Shown here one piece after another: positions 51,501 through 61,200 of a stretch of 64,000 nt of DNA; position 1 is the stretch's first letter, and every line of letters starts with the position of its first letter. Source of the stretch: CAYOEZ01 sp964402955 (GTDB taxonomy: Bacteria; Chloroflexota; DTOL01; DAOUCN01); contig CAYOEZ010000002.1 of the NCBI GenBank assembly GCA_964402955.1, positions 1 through 64,000 on the forward strand, given 5' to 3'. Under the pieces are notes generated by a model. It was not told where the DNA came from. It made no database searches and saw only the letters and a program-made list of their open reading frames with translations. Both the position numbers and the translations under genes were made by a program.

Positions 51501-52210
51501 GATGTTGGATAGCCGCCGGGAGGAACTGTCCCGGTTGACGTTGGCGTGCGCGTCGCCGTCGCTGTGCGTGTATTGGTAGCCGTCTGCGTCGGTGTTGGTG
51601 AGCCGTCAACATGGTTGCGAATGACGATCGCGCTCACCTTGCCCGGAGGGAAGGCGGCCGGAAACTCGACGTCCAACCGCCCATCGCTGACCGTTGTGGT
51701 GAAGCGGCGCACAAGCGGAGTGTAGGCGCCGGCGGCGCTGAAGATGTCGAGATCCTTGAGCACGGTGACACCCTCGACCTTGACATCGAAGCGGCGGCTA
51801 TTGGGGCAGGTGAAGGGGTAGATCTCTGCGAAATGCAGATCGACGTCGTACACGCCATCGGGCACATCGAAGCGATACGCTGCCATGTTCCACCGCTCAG
51901 ACTGATAGAGCGGCTGGTCGTCAGTCTGCTCGATGCGAGCAGTAGTCGTGTAGGGCAGGCCCAGTACATAGCCCCACGATCCCGGCGCATAAGGCCTATC
52001 GGCCTGCCAGGCAATACCGTCACGGTCAGTATACGCGCTGCCTCCAGCATTGACGGCGACCACGACGGATGTGTCGAGAGCGGCCGGCTGCTGTGCCGGC
52101 GAAACGACCGCTCCTGCTGCGGCGCCTACGACGAACACACAAAGAAGCGAGGCCAGCCCCAGCACAGCCGCATACCGTTTGCCCGTTGCCAATGATATCA
52201 ATGGTCTCAT
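48560..52210 (-). CDS. Secreted protein with five malectin-like domains and one DNRLRE domain
   Basis: From ATG 52210 (GGGAGGG upstream) the product is 1216 residues with an N-terminal signal sequence. Malectin-like domains lie at about residues 50-205, 242-393, 427-583, 638-788 and 1062-1216; each has the NAGGSAYTD-type start, a SWGY box, an LYQSERW-type turn and an ELRFAE strand. A DNRLRE-like beta domain (about 825-1015) is inserted before the last one. Pro/Thr-rich linkers (TPTATRTPT) join them. Malectin domains bind glucose-containing glycans. No catalytic domain, anchor motif or coiled coil was found; it would be a multivalent extracellular lectin. Confidence 0.85.
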   Translation of the reverse strand: MRPLISLATGKRYAAVLGLASLLCVFVVGAAAGAVVSPAQQPAALDTSVVVAVNAGGSAYTDRDGIAWQADRPYAPGSWGYVLGLPYTTTARIEQTDDQPLYQSERWNMAAYRFDVPDGVYDVDLHFAEIYPFTCPNSRRFDVKVEGVTVLKDLDIFSAAGAYTPLVRRFTTTVSDGRLDVEFPAAFPPGKVSAIVIRNHVDGSPTPTQTATNTRTATATRTPTSTGTVPPGGYPTSTPPPSYEVRIDAGGPAYTDINGLIWQADKAYAPGSWGYIGGDVYTNTRDIAGTDDPQLYQTSHWGMSEYRFDLPNGSYRVDLRFAEIYTQSCTGNRVFDVSLGATRVITNLDLIDHPGRYIARDFSFNTEVVTGQLSIVFSNTIGAPTINGIRVASFARGPTPTPSLTPTPSLTPTVTRTPTATNTPVPPYDVRVNAGGALWTDPYGQTWEADKAYAPGSWGYVGGNTYSTANPIANTDLDKIYQSERFWSGGGAYTFDVANGPYRVELRFAELYYNYAAARRFDVRVEDQSVLSAFDVFSAAGGRYIAVDRVYTVTVNDGHLNIAFVPSKDAAKIDALRVTRIGTSTPTATTTSTATPTEVEATRTKTPTSTATVTATSALPTSTFTATPSATATQIAVPFYEIRVNAGDGVYTDTLGNAWQADRAYSAGQWGALGGSTYSVVNPIANTTDPRLYQSERFGMSQYKFDVPNGQYLIELRFAEIYNSSANSRVFDVTLEGVTQLSRLDIVALTGGRFRAYDRILTAIVNDGQLNIGFVPVVGAAKISALHVSQLPPPSPTVTSTPTQTATPTQTPTPLWSPTFTATPVPSTITLNPDADTVLYVTYPNTNYGASATSYCGGYGFHDQDNGLPCLFRFDLSAIPSYATISDAQFRIYGTQQNGARTLTYTVYALLAPWAEMGASWNTTNGAIPWSVAGAEGASVDREAFASAVAPGVGDFPPARWASIDLTYLVQRWVNGALPNNGLKLQKTSGTATSILFNMREAMAYRPELVIKWVTGPTPTPSSTPTNTATPTRTATATATATATGTATPPATATATASPTPIYDQRVNVGGSEYLDTSAHVWSPDKAYVAGSWGYVGGQTSTVNKAIANTVDPTLYQSERYWSSGGAYKFDVANGTYRVELKFAELYYGGIDYRRFTVRIEGVTALTNFDVFQAAGGKYKAVDRVFLVDVADGQLNIDFDALVDAATLAAMRVTRQ

Positions 52211-52340
52211 AGTAAATCCCTCCCAGAGCAACCCGTCCGAATACGCGCCAGAGCCTGGCGTGCCTGTCCACCATCTATTAACGTCGTGAGGTACGGGCAG
52301 ATACGGGATGGCCGGAGGGAGATGAAGGCATTGAGAGGAA

Positions 52341-52379
52341 CAGAGAGGAGCGGCGTGATGTCACGCGGCTCCCTCTCTG
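52341..52379 (-). terminator. Stem-loop between two malectin genes
   Basis: A long near-perfect hairpin: the arm CAGAGAGGAGCGGCGTGA (52341-52358) and its complement 52361-52379 with one or two bulges and a 2-base loop. It lies just after the stop of the 52406-54019 gene (read on the - strand). Lacks a T-run; a strong RNA structure is certain, termination is inferred. Confidence 0.6.
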
Positions 52380-52405
52380 TGTACTGTTTCGGGGCAAACC
52401 AGACG

Positions 52406-54019
52406 CTACGGCGATAGAAACTGATCGAAAACAGAGAGAATCTGTTGCATGAACAAGTCAAGGTCCTTCAAGCTACTATCGACTGCATTCAGGCGCTGCT
52501 GGAGCGACGGCGTCGGCGTCGGCCCGGCATAGCCGATACCGCTGACAGCGATGGCATTGATCTTGGCCGCACCCTTGGTCGCCACGAAGTCGATGTTCAA
52601 CTGGCCGTCCAGGACGGTTACATCAAAGGTGCGATCATAGGCGGTGAATAGTCCGGCCACAACGTAGAGGTCAAGCCCTGTGATGACTTTCGTGCCTTCG
52701 AGTGCGACGTCAAAGATGCGCTGCTTGGCCGCCGCGTAGTCGTAGATCTCGTCGAAGCGCAACTCGACCCGATAGATTCCCGCCGGTAGATCGAACTGAT
52801 ATGCTGTCATGTTGAAGCGCTCAGACTGGTAGAGCGGAGCATCGAGTGTCGCAGAAATCGCATGCGTCGTTTGATAGGCCGTGCCGCCCAGGTAGCCCCA
52901 CGATCCGAGCGCATAGGGCTGGTCGGCCGCCCACACCTTGCCGGTACCGTCGCTATAGGCAGCGCCGCCGCAGTTCAAGCGTGTCTGGATGCTGGTGATG
53001 TACGACGTAGGGGTAGCAGATGGCAACGGAGCCACGGGTGTGGCGCTGCCCGACAGAGATCCTGCCGTCTGCATGATACTCCAGATGGTATTGAGCGCGC
53101 CGGCCAGCCCGGCAATTTGCCCTTCGAGTGCTGCGAGCCGCTCGGTCGATGCCGGCGTTGCGCTTGCGGGCGGGGGCGACGATGGCTGCGTTGGCGTTAC
53201 CGTGCGCGTCGCTGCCGGCGTCGCAGTGCGTGGCAGTGTTGGGGTCACAGTTGGAGTCGCTGGAGCGACAGGCGTTGGTGTTGCGCTCGCGGTCGGGGTG
53301 GATGCGGCGGAACCAACCGGCCCGGTCAGCAGCATATCGCCGTACCCCGAGACAGTACTGATCAGCGAGTCGGCCCACAGCAAGTGCTTGTCGCGCCGCC
53401 CGCCGTCATCGTCATCATCGATGCCCCAGTTGAAGCCAAGCAACGTCCCCGACACTGCCGGCGCGGGTACAACCATCGAGATGGGAATGGCGACTTCGAT
53501 GCTGTAGCCGCCCGGACGCGACAGGACTGTCCATTGCAGAGGAGAGGGGCCTTGCACAGCGCCGAAATCGGCCAGGCGTGAATCCAGGGCCATCGTGAAC
53601 TGATGGTCACGGACGCTGCAGCAGGTCCGGTCGCGCTCTCCATCGAAAGCAAGCTCGACGCCATCATCATCGGCGATCGTCGAGCTATCGACGATCAGGA
53701 TACTGTCGGACACATCGGTGAGAACATACAACCATTGCTCATCCCAGGCACAGCGCAGCACGGCGCTCGTGTCGGCCGGCCCGGCCGGCGCGCCCTGCAC
53801 ATTCCCGGCCGTAGCAGCGTCCATTGCCAGCGTGGGAATCCCGCTCCACTCATCTGCCCGGCCATCGATGTGCACGGGAGCCGTCATCCTGGGACAGACA
53901 AGCGCTGTTGCGGGCGCGGCCAGAGATGCGGCCCCCGCAGCAACCAGCCCGGCCGCGCCCAGACAGATCAGGGTGAGAGCGACGAGGGCCAGCCGCCAGA
54001 GACTGCGATCTCGCTTCAT
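52406..54019 (-). CDS. Secreted CBM9-like + malectin protein with C-terminal coiled coil
   Basis: A 537-residue exported protein: signal peptide (1-35); a CBM9/DOMON-like sugar-binding domain (about 42-235; VHIDGRADEWSGIP, WDEQWLYVLTDVSDS, DDGVELAFDGERD); Pro/Thr-rich linkers; a short coiled stretch (STERLAALEGQIAGLAGAL); a malectin-like domain (about 345-500); and a final coil (LQQRLNAVDSSLKDLDLFMQQILSVF). CBM9 domains bind ends of xylan or cellulose-type glycans. Its ATG overlaps the upstream gene's stop by 4 bases. A region of about 1 kb is duplicated, with decay, at 57.6-58.6 kb. Confidence 0.83.
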   Translation of the reverse strand: MKRDRSLWRLALVALTLICLGAAGLVAAGAASLAAPATALVCPRMTAPVHIDGRADEWSGIPTLAMDAATAGNVQGAPAGPADTSAVLRCAWDEQWLYVLTDVSDSILIVDSSTIADDDGVELAFDGERDRTCCSVRDHQFTMALDSRLADFGAVQGPSPLQWTVLSRPGGYSIEVAIPISMVVPAPAVSGTLLGFNWGIDDDDDGGRRDKHLLWADSLISTVSGYGDMLLTGPVGSAASTPTASATPTPVAPATPTVTPTLPRTATPAATRTVTPTQPSSPPPASATPASTERLAALEGQIAGLAGALNTIWSIMQTAGSLSGSATPVAPLPSATPTSYITSIQTRLNCGGAAYSDGTGKVWAADQPYALGSWGYLGGTAYQTTHAISATLDAPLYQSERFNMTAYQFDLPAGIYRVELRFDEIYDYAAAKQRIFDVALEGTKVITGLDLYVVAGLFTAYDRTFDVTVLDGQLNIDFVATKGAAKINAIAVSGIGYAGPTPTPSLQQRLNAVDSSLKDLDLFMQQILSVFDQFLSP

Positions 54020-57000
54020 TGTATCCCCCTAAACAGCCTGAGAATCTCCAGGAGCCGGTTCACCTGCTCAAGCAGACTCTGGTATCGTTTCTCCAATGTG
54101 TCAAGTTGGCTCTCCAGGCCAGGGCCTGTGGTCGGCGTCGGTGGAACGATTACTGTCGCCGTCGGCGAGGCCACGGCTGTTGATGCCGGGGTGGCCGTAC
54201 GCGTCGCTGTCGCTGTCGCCGTTGCAGCGACAAGCGGCGTCGCCGTGCGCGTGCCCGTCACGGTTGGCGGAACAGCGGTTGCTGTGACTGTTGCAGTCGG
54301 CCCGCCCGGCGTTGCCGTCACCGTACGCGTCGCCGTTGGAACAGGCGTCCCGGGGTCGCCAGCACTGCTGCCAATAACTGTTATCTGGTGAAAGATTTTA
54401 TCGTAGCAATCATTAGGCTCGACGTTGCCCTGACAGGATGCTGCACCAGGGTAAGCACTGTCTACAATGTAGTCAGCGCCCCCCGTCAACCCGCCAACCA
54501 AAATCATGTCTTGGAGATGAAACGTCACCGTGACAAAATCACCATAGTAGAGTTTGCTTCCACCGCTCGTGCACGGCAATCCACCAGGCTTCGTACCATT
54601 AACATAATCAGTGCCCGTCGTGCTACAGTAGTAATCACGGTTGTATGGTGCGACAACCTCGTTAGCATCATACGTTCCTTGCCCTGCCGGAACGACAAAC
54701 GGCGCCGGCTCTGGTATGGCCTGTGTCGCGCGCACCGTTGTCCCATCGTACCTCGTGTATGTGAGACCCAGGTGTAGGCCAGAACTGTAGTTTACACCAC
54801 CCGCATTGTCGCCATCACTCGACCAACCCAACGACGCATCACCGCGCCCTGGTACGTAGACGCTCACCTGCACGTCAAAGGCAACGCCCATCTGGTTCTC
54901 GGCAAACGTTGTGATGTCACCCCGATACTTGTATGTATCGTCAGCGCGCATCTGGAATTGCGTAAAACCATACATGACGCGGGTGTGACGGTTGTGAAAA
55001 GTCATCCCCGGCGTGTCGCCCGTCAAGCTAATCAGGCTCACCCACGACGGCGCATCTGGTGGTCTTTGATTCACCTTGAGACAACCCTCAAACTGGCACG
55101 AGGTTGAGTCCTTCGGCACAGCGCCAAACGGATGATAGACATACGCCCCGAATTGCGGATACACCGCAAACTCAGCGCTGCCTCCTTGCACACCCATAGC
55201 CTTTAGCGCACCCGTGCTGGTGTTTATGTTCCACCACGAGTACCGCCCCGGCCCCCTGCCACCAATAGACACGCCCGGCAAGATCATATCCGGCATGATT
55301 GCGACGCCCCACACGGCGGGAGTCTCGTTCTCATTAAGTTGCCGTTGCCCGACGTTGTAATTGCCGACCTGTCCGATACGCGGGTCGCTTCCACCAGCAA
55401 CCGATAATGACCACTGACCAAGACGCTTCTCCGTTGCCGAACCGGGCGTATCTCGCGAGACTGCATTCCAGACATCATTGTAGAATAGGGCATCACGCCG
55501 CGACGTTAGTCCATCGGGCGTGTACTTGCGGCCATCAAACGGTTCGCGGTGCGGCGTATCGCGGAACACGGTGGTTACTTGACTGACCGTCGTCGGACTC
55601 TTTCCCCAATATGGGGCGAATACCTGACAGAAGTAGATGTTCGACGTGTCTTCAGGAAATGACGTATTCATTTTAACCGCGCCCGTTGGATAGAGAATCT
55701 GATCAGGCTCGCACATTCCCCCCACAGTGTCGATGAATGCCGGATACGCTTGTTGTGCCTGCCACGCATCCCATCCCGACACCAGAAAGGCGTTCTCGAA
55801 TGCTATGCGGATTGTCTGCGAGTAGTCAATCGCTCCCTGGATGCTTCCCTTTGTCTTGTAGTTACCGCCCATATCATAGCCACCATACGGAGGTACAGAC
55901 GTTGGCATTGGAACGGGTGTATCGCCGATCAGGTAGGTCGGTGCAACGAACGTATTGTTGTTGTCATCCTTGAGGACGGCCATCACGAGGCCAACCGGCT
56001 CACTGCCAGTAGGGTACGGCTGCTCGATAATCGCTCTCAAGCTGTCGAATCCCTGAAACGTCACAGCATGTATCACCGGCTTCGTGGGGAAGGCCCACCT
56101 GGGCCATGTGATGTAGTTGCCGGGCTTGTTGTCCGTGCCAGGCTTAGCGTATACTAGGGCATTCGGGAAGTTAGTTGACCAACTCCCGCTGCATCCCTTC
56201 ATCCAGTTGCCATACTCACCGTCAACCCCCGCGCCGAAGCGCACCCAGCTTAGTCCGTTCTGTAGCGTCGTCTGTGCGCCCGCCCACGCCCAAAACGCCT
56301 TGAGTTCAGCCAGCCATGCGGCGTTATCGTAGCGCGGACTAATAAACGTACACGTGCCGTTGCTTGTCGCCTGCACATAGAGGTACGAGCCTCCTATGTA
56401 ATCAGGCTTGCCATAGGTTCCACATCCCGCATACGACGGGTTATCACGCGGCAAATTCTTCCGCAATATCTCTGGTGTGAAGTCCGTCCCCCAAAACTGA
56501 TGCACCGTCCGCGAACAATCCGTCGTCACCGGAATACCGTCGTCGACAGCGTATGTCGTGCTGAATATCACATCAGTGCCAACCGGAAACTTGACCCTCG
56601 CTCCGTTCTCGTTGACGTAACTCCCCATCGTGTCGTTGACATCATAGCCGGCATCGCCAGGGTCAAGGCGGGGTGTATCGCGCCAGACCAACAGACAGCG
56701 GAGACGATCAGGGATTCGTTTGCCATAGGTCGTGCCACTGCCCGTTCCGTCGTACCACATCGTCCAATACACCCGAACGAGCAGCCCGTAGTAAGAGGGC
56801 AGGTTGTGATACTTTTCGCCCACGTCACGGTAATCATTCCAATCAACGTACATCGGCCTCGTCTCGGCGGCAGTCGAGCAGTCTTTGGGGTCAGCATTGA
56901 TGGTCGTCATAACGTAGACCACGGCAGGAGCAGGCACGACACTTGCGCCGATAGCCTTCGTGCTGATTGGCGGGACAGCGGGCGATGGCGCACGACGCAC

Positions 57001-57066
57001 GCAGAGCACGAGAGCGCCGAATGCCACCAAAACCAGTATAGCCGAGATTAGAATACGTCTTCCCAT
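54016..57066 (-). CDS. Membrane-anchored glycosidase-like protein with PT stalk and coiled-coil tail
   Basis: From ATG 57066 (AGGAGG upstream) the product is 1016 residues: an N-terminal membrane anchor (about residues 4-22), an alpha/beta-barrel-like extracytoplasmic domain that is a diverged relative of the two modules in the 58231-63297 protein (shared PRYDNAAWLAELKAFW- and FGAGVDGEYGNW-type motifs; the Glu/Asp of the latter at about residue 278 are candidate catalytic groups), a C-terminal beta-rich part, a Pro/Thr-rich stalk (from about 899) and a coiled-coil tail ESQLDTLEKRYQSLLEQV. Composition is less GC-rich than neighbours, hinting at different ancestry. Catalysis is inference. Confidence 0.72.
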   Translation of the reverse strand: MGRRILISAILVLVAFGALVLCVRRAPSPAVPPISTKAIGASVVPAPAVVYVMTTINADPKDCSTAAETRPMYVDWNDYRDVGEKYHNLPSYYGLLVRVYWTMWYDGTGSGTTYGKRIPDRLRCLLVWRDTPRLDPGDAGYDVNDTMGSYVNENGARVKFPVGTDVIFSTTYAVDDGIPVTTDCSRTVHQFWGTDFTPEILRKNLPRDNPSYAGCGTYGKPDYIGGSYLYVQATSNGTCTFISPRYDNAAWLAELKAFWAWAGAQTTLQNGLSWVRFGAGVDGEYGNWMKGCSGSWSTNFPNALVYAKPGTDNKPGNYITWPRWAFPTKPVIHAVTFQGFDSLRAIIEQPYPTGSEPVGLVMAVLKDDNNNTFVAPTYLIGDTPVPMPTSVPPYGGYDMGGNYKTKGSIQGAIDYSQTIRIAFENAFLVSGWDAWQAQQAYPAFIDTVGGMCEPDQILYPTGAVKMNTSFPEDTSNIYFCQVFAPYWGKSPTTVSQVTTVFRDTPHREPFDGRKYTPDGLTSRRDALFYNDVWNAVSRDTPGSATEKRLGQWSLSVAGGSDPRIGQVGNYNVGQRQLNENETPAVWGVAIMPDMILPGVSIGGRGPGRYSWWNINTSTGALKAMGVQGGSAEFAVYPQFGAYVYHPFGAVPKDSTSCQFEGCLKVNQRPPDAPSWVSLISLTGDTPGMTFHNRHTRVMYGFTQFQMRADDTYKYRGDITTFAENQMGVAFDVQVSVYVPGRGDASLGWSSDGDNAGGVNYSSGLHLGLTYTRYDGTTVRATQAIPEPAPFVVPAGQGTYDANEVVAPYNRDYYCSTTGTDYVNGTKPGGLPCTSGGSKLYYGDFVTVTFHLQDMILVGGLTGGADYIVDSAYPGAASCQGNVEPNDCYDKIFHQITVIGSSAGDPGTPVPTATRTVTATPGGPTATVTATAVPPTVTGTRTATPLVAATATATATRTATPASTAVASPTATVIVPPTPTTGPGLESQLDTLEKRYQSLLEQVNRLLEILRLFRGIQ

Positions 57067-57105
57067 CAGCCCCGCCTCCTGTACCATCTCATACCACTCC
57101 ACCGC

Positions 57106-58234
57106 TCAACTCGCTACTTCTATCCGCTGGCCGCAATGCGGGCAGGTAATCCACCCTGCCACCACCTCGACGCCCGCCTTCTTCGCAGGCGCCATTGGGC
57201 ACGTTGAAGATATCCGATCCTCCACTGTGTGCAAACCAGCGCTAGATCTGATGGAGTAACGGATCGGCTGTACCAGTGACAGTAATGCCTGTGGTGTATG
57301 TTCCACCGAGATCGCCGACGACATAGCCCCACGAGCCATCGGCATAGGGCTGATCGGGCGCCCAGGTATTGCCAGCGCCGTTCACATGGTGTGGTCCGCC
57401 GGCGCGCACCCGCAACTCCTGGAAGCGTACAGGCCTCGCTGGCGTCCACGATCACGTGGGCGTCGCTGTGCGGGTAGATGTTGGCGAGCCGGAAACTGCC
57501 GTCCGCGTTGCTGTCGGCGTTGCTGTCGGCGTAGCAGTTGCCCGGAGGGGCGGAGCCGCCGTTGGAGTGGCCGGCGTGACAGACGTTGCAGTTGCGCTCG
57601 CGGTCGGCGTGGCTGTCGCGACAGAGCCAACCGGCCCGGTCAGCTGCATGTCACCATACCCCGAGACAGTACTGATCAACGAGTCGGCCCACAGCAAGTG
57701 CTTGTCGCGCCGCCCGCCGTCATCGTCATCATCGATGCCCCAGTTGAAGCCAAGCAACGTCCCCGACACTGCCGGCGCGGGTACAACCATCGAGATGGGA
57801 ATGGCGACTTCGATGCTGTAGCCGCCCGGACGCGGCAGGTCGGTCGCGCTCTCCATCGAAAGCAATCTCGACGCCATCATCATCGGCGATCGTCGAGCTA
57901 TCGCTAATCAGAATACTGTCGGACACATCGGTGAGAACATACAACCACTGCTCATCCCAGGCACAACGCAGCACGGCGCTCGTGTCGGCCGGCCCGGCCG
58001 GCGCGCCCTCCACGTTCGCGGCAGCGGCAGCATCCATCGTCAACGTAGAGGAATCCCGCTCCATTCATCTGCCCGGCCATCGATGTGCACTGAAGCCATC
58101 ATCCTGGGGCAGACAAGTAACGTTGCCGGCGCGGCCAGGGATGCGGCCCCCGCAGCAACCAGCCCGGCCGCGCCCAGATAGATCAGGGTGAGAGCGACGA
58201 GGGCCAGCCGCCAGAGACTGCCGGCTTGCTTCAT
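57106..58234 (-). pseudogene. Decayed mosaic copy of the CBM9/malectin gene
   Basis: The 5' part (58234 down to about 57600) is nearly identical to the 53.3-54.0 kb stretch of the intact gene: signal peptide and CBM9-like domain. Lesions are visible: a +2 insertion near 58052 and a 100-base deletion at about 57836 between short CAGG repeats plus a single-base loss. The 3' part (57240-57460) instead resembles the malectin of the 58231-63297 protein and ends in a TAG inside the domain (57242-57244). The last codons of the open frame to 57106 read a Cys-rich ITCPHCGQRIEVAS. The gene start overlaps the upstream stop by 4 bases, as in the intact pair. Confidence 0.82.
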
Positions 58235-61200
58235 TGTATCCCCCCAAATAGCCTGAGAATCTGCAGCAGCCGGCTCACCAGGTCAAGCAGACTCTGGTAT
58301 CGTTTCTCCACTGTATCAAGTTGGCTCTCCAGGCCCGGGCCCGCAGTCGGCGTCGGTGGGACGATTGCTGTCGCCGTGAGCGACGCTGTCGGCGAGGCGA
58401 CGCTCGTGGCTGTTGCCGTCGCCGAGGCCACGGCTGTTGATGCCGGCGTAACCGTACGGGTCGCTGTCGCTGTCGCCGTTGCAACGACAAGCGGCGTCGC
58501 CGTGCGCGTGGCCGTGAGTGTGGCTGTCGCCGTTGCAACGACAAGCGACGTCGCCGTGCGCGTGGCCGTCACCGTTGGCGGAACAGCGGTTGCTGTGCGA
58601 GTTGCGGTTGGGCCGCCCGGCGTCACGGTTGCCGTGGGCGTGGCGGTCTGCACGCCGACCTTGGAGACACGCAGTGACGCGATTTTGGCTGAGTCCTTGA
58701 TTGGGATGAAATTAACCACCAACTGGCCATCGCCTACCGTTGTGTTGAAGGTACGGCTGAGCGCGATATTCTGTCCCACGGTCGCCGCAATGTCCAACTG
58801 GTCAAGAACGGTCACACGATTCAGTTGCACGTTGAAGATACGCTTGCCGGGATCGCGGCCAAAGATCTCAGCGAAGCGTAGCTCAACTTCGTAGGGACCA
58901 TTGGGCACGTTAAAGATGTACGATCCTCCGGTGTTCGCAAACCAGCGCTCGGTCTGATACAGTAACGGGTCGGCTGTACCAGTGACGGCAATGGCGGAGG
59001 TGTATGTTCCACCGAGATCGCCGACGTAAAAGCCCCACGAGCCATCGGTATAGGGCTGATCGGCCACCCAGGTGTTGCCGGCGCTGTCCACGTAGAGTGG
59101 TCCACCGGCGCGCACCCGCAACTCCTGGAAGGGGACAGGCGTCGCAGGCGTCCACGATCCCGTGGGCGTTGCTGTGCGGGTAGATGTTGGTGAGCCGGAG
59201 ATTGCCGTACGCGTTACCGTACGTGTTGGCTTGGGCGTGGGGCTCCACGATGGCGTGGGCGTTGGCCCGCCGCCGCGGTGCCCCTTGATCTCAAACATGT
59301 GCACAATCTCATCCAATCCACCATTTTGTGGATCGGAATTGAGGATGAGATCGGCGCCGAGCGCAAGGCGATGCGCCCAGACAGCATCGTTCAGCACCAG
59401 CGTCGCCGTCACCCAGGCGCGCGTATCAGTCTTTCTGATCATCTGCGTGCGCGTCACGTTGTCGAAGCTCATGTAGCTGAGCGAGAGCGTATCAGTGCCA
59501 ATGTTCAGATACTTGACACTGACATCATACCAGGCGCCGTTGACGGCGTCCTGCGCCTTCGTTGTCTGGTTGTAGTAACCCCAGCGAGGGTCAACATAGA
59601 CGCCCATGATATTATTACCACTGGCGTTGTCGGTGCGCCGGTCAATGAACGAGTAGATATGGTTCAGCGTTGTCGTCGGCACATTGTAGGGGGCTGCCCC
59701 CATGGCGGCGGTCTTGATGACTGGATTGTTGATGTTCGATTCAGGCCCCAGGCGATGCAAGGCATAGGTGAAATCGTCGTGCCAACCGCCATAGGTCAGA
59801 GACCCGCCGCTTATCGGCGGCCAGTAGTCGGTATCACGCAGGACCACCCAGACATCTTCGGTGTTCGTAATCGTGCGGCCAAAGTGCGCCTGCACCCAGG
59901 AAAACACACCCAGATCAGTCAGCTCATAGTCATACATCCAGTGGCCCATAAAATCATAGTAGGCAGGAAAAGTGGTGAGGCCTGCCAGTATTGTCTGGTA
60001 GCGCACCTGCGTACCGCGCGCGCCGGGGCCGCCCCACGGATAGGCATTCTCCCACGCGATATAAGTGGTATCGGAGTAGCGCTGCATGATCTGGATCGTT
60101 CCCACACCATTGTTTTGCCACTGATTGCTCATGTCGTTGGTGAGAGTGGCCTGTTTCAGCCCAATGGGGAAGGCATAGGGATTCTCTTTCATGACCGTAT
60201 TGGTAAAGTCTTTGCCATCACCAGTAAACTGCAGCAAAACCGGTTTGTTGGGAAAGGCCTGGCGCGCCGCATCGAGGAGATCATTGTTGGGGCCACTCTT
60301 GATCACAACCTGTAGATAGGCGGTGTTCGACATGAGTGGGTTCATGTCGCGCAGCGGGCACTCGAAGAAGTCCTTCGTGTTCGAGCCGTATTCTTCGTCC
60401 ATGCCCGGGCCGAGCAGGAATGCTTGAATTTGCGTATTGCTGCTGTAGCGCTGGCCCAGCGCAGTCAGGAATTGCTTGTAGTAGAGTTGCCAGGTGGGAT
60501 TGTTGTACTTCGGAACAATGCCGACCGTGCGTGTGATGCACGAGCGCGTGCCGGGCCAGACATCCACCAGATATGAGCCGCCATCCTTGGTCAGCGTGGC
60601 CATCTGGCCCGAGGGCAGGGCATAGGTGATCGGGCGAGATAGCGGAGCCGAGATCAGGTCTTTGACGAACTGCGGCGAATAATCGTGGAAGGCAAAGCGC
60701 GCCGCGTACGGATCGACCGAGTTGGCATATTTGGGGTTATGCAGGATCTGGCTCGAATAGACCTCAGACTCGTTCGATGTGAACTCCAGGATGATTGGCT
60801 TGCTGATGACGGCGCCGTTGACCATAGTCACCGTCATGTTGGCTGCATCGCGCAAGTAGGTATCGACGATGGTCCAGTCGAACTGGTTTGGCCCAAGATG
60901 AACCTGGTGCCAGCCAAAAACGGGCTGCGAGCCGATGGCCGGCAGGTCCGGATAGAGGGCGCCGAAATCGATATTGCGCCAGTCGTAGAAGGCATAGTAG
61001 ATCGGAGCGATCGTGGGCCGTCCGGGAGGAGTGATCTGCACATCAACGGGAGCAGATGCTTTGGGCTCAGCCAGAGGCAGCCAGAGGCTCTTGTTGATCG
61101 TTGGCGTGGCCAGCACGCCCGGCAGGCGCGCAAGCGCAGTCGCCGTTGCCTGCGCATCCTTCTGCAGAGCGATCCAACCATTGCGATCAGTCACAGATAG

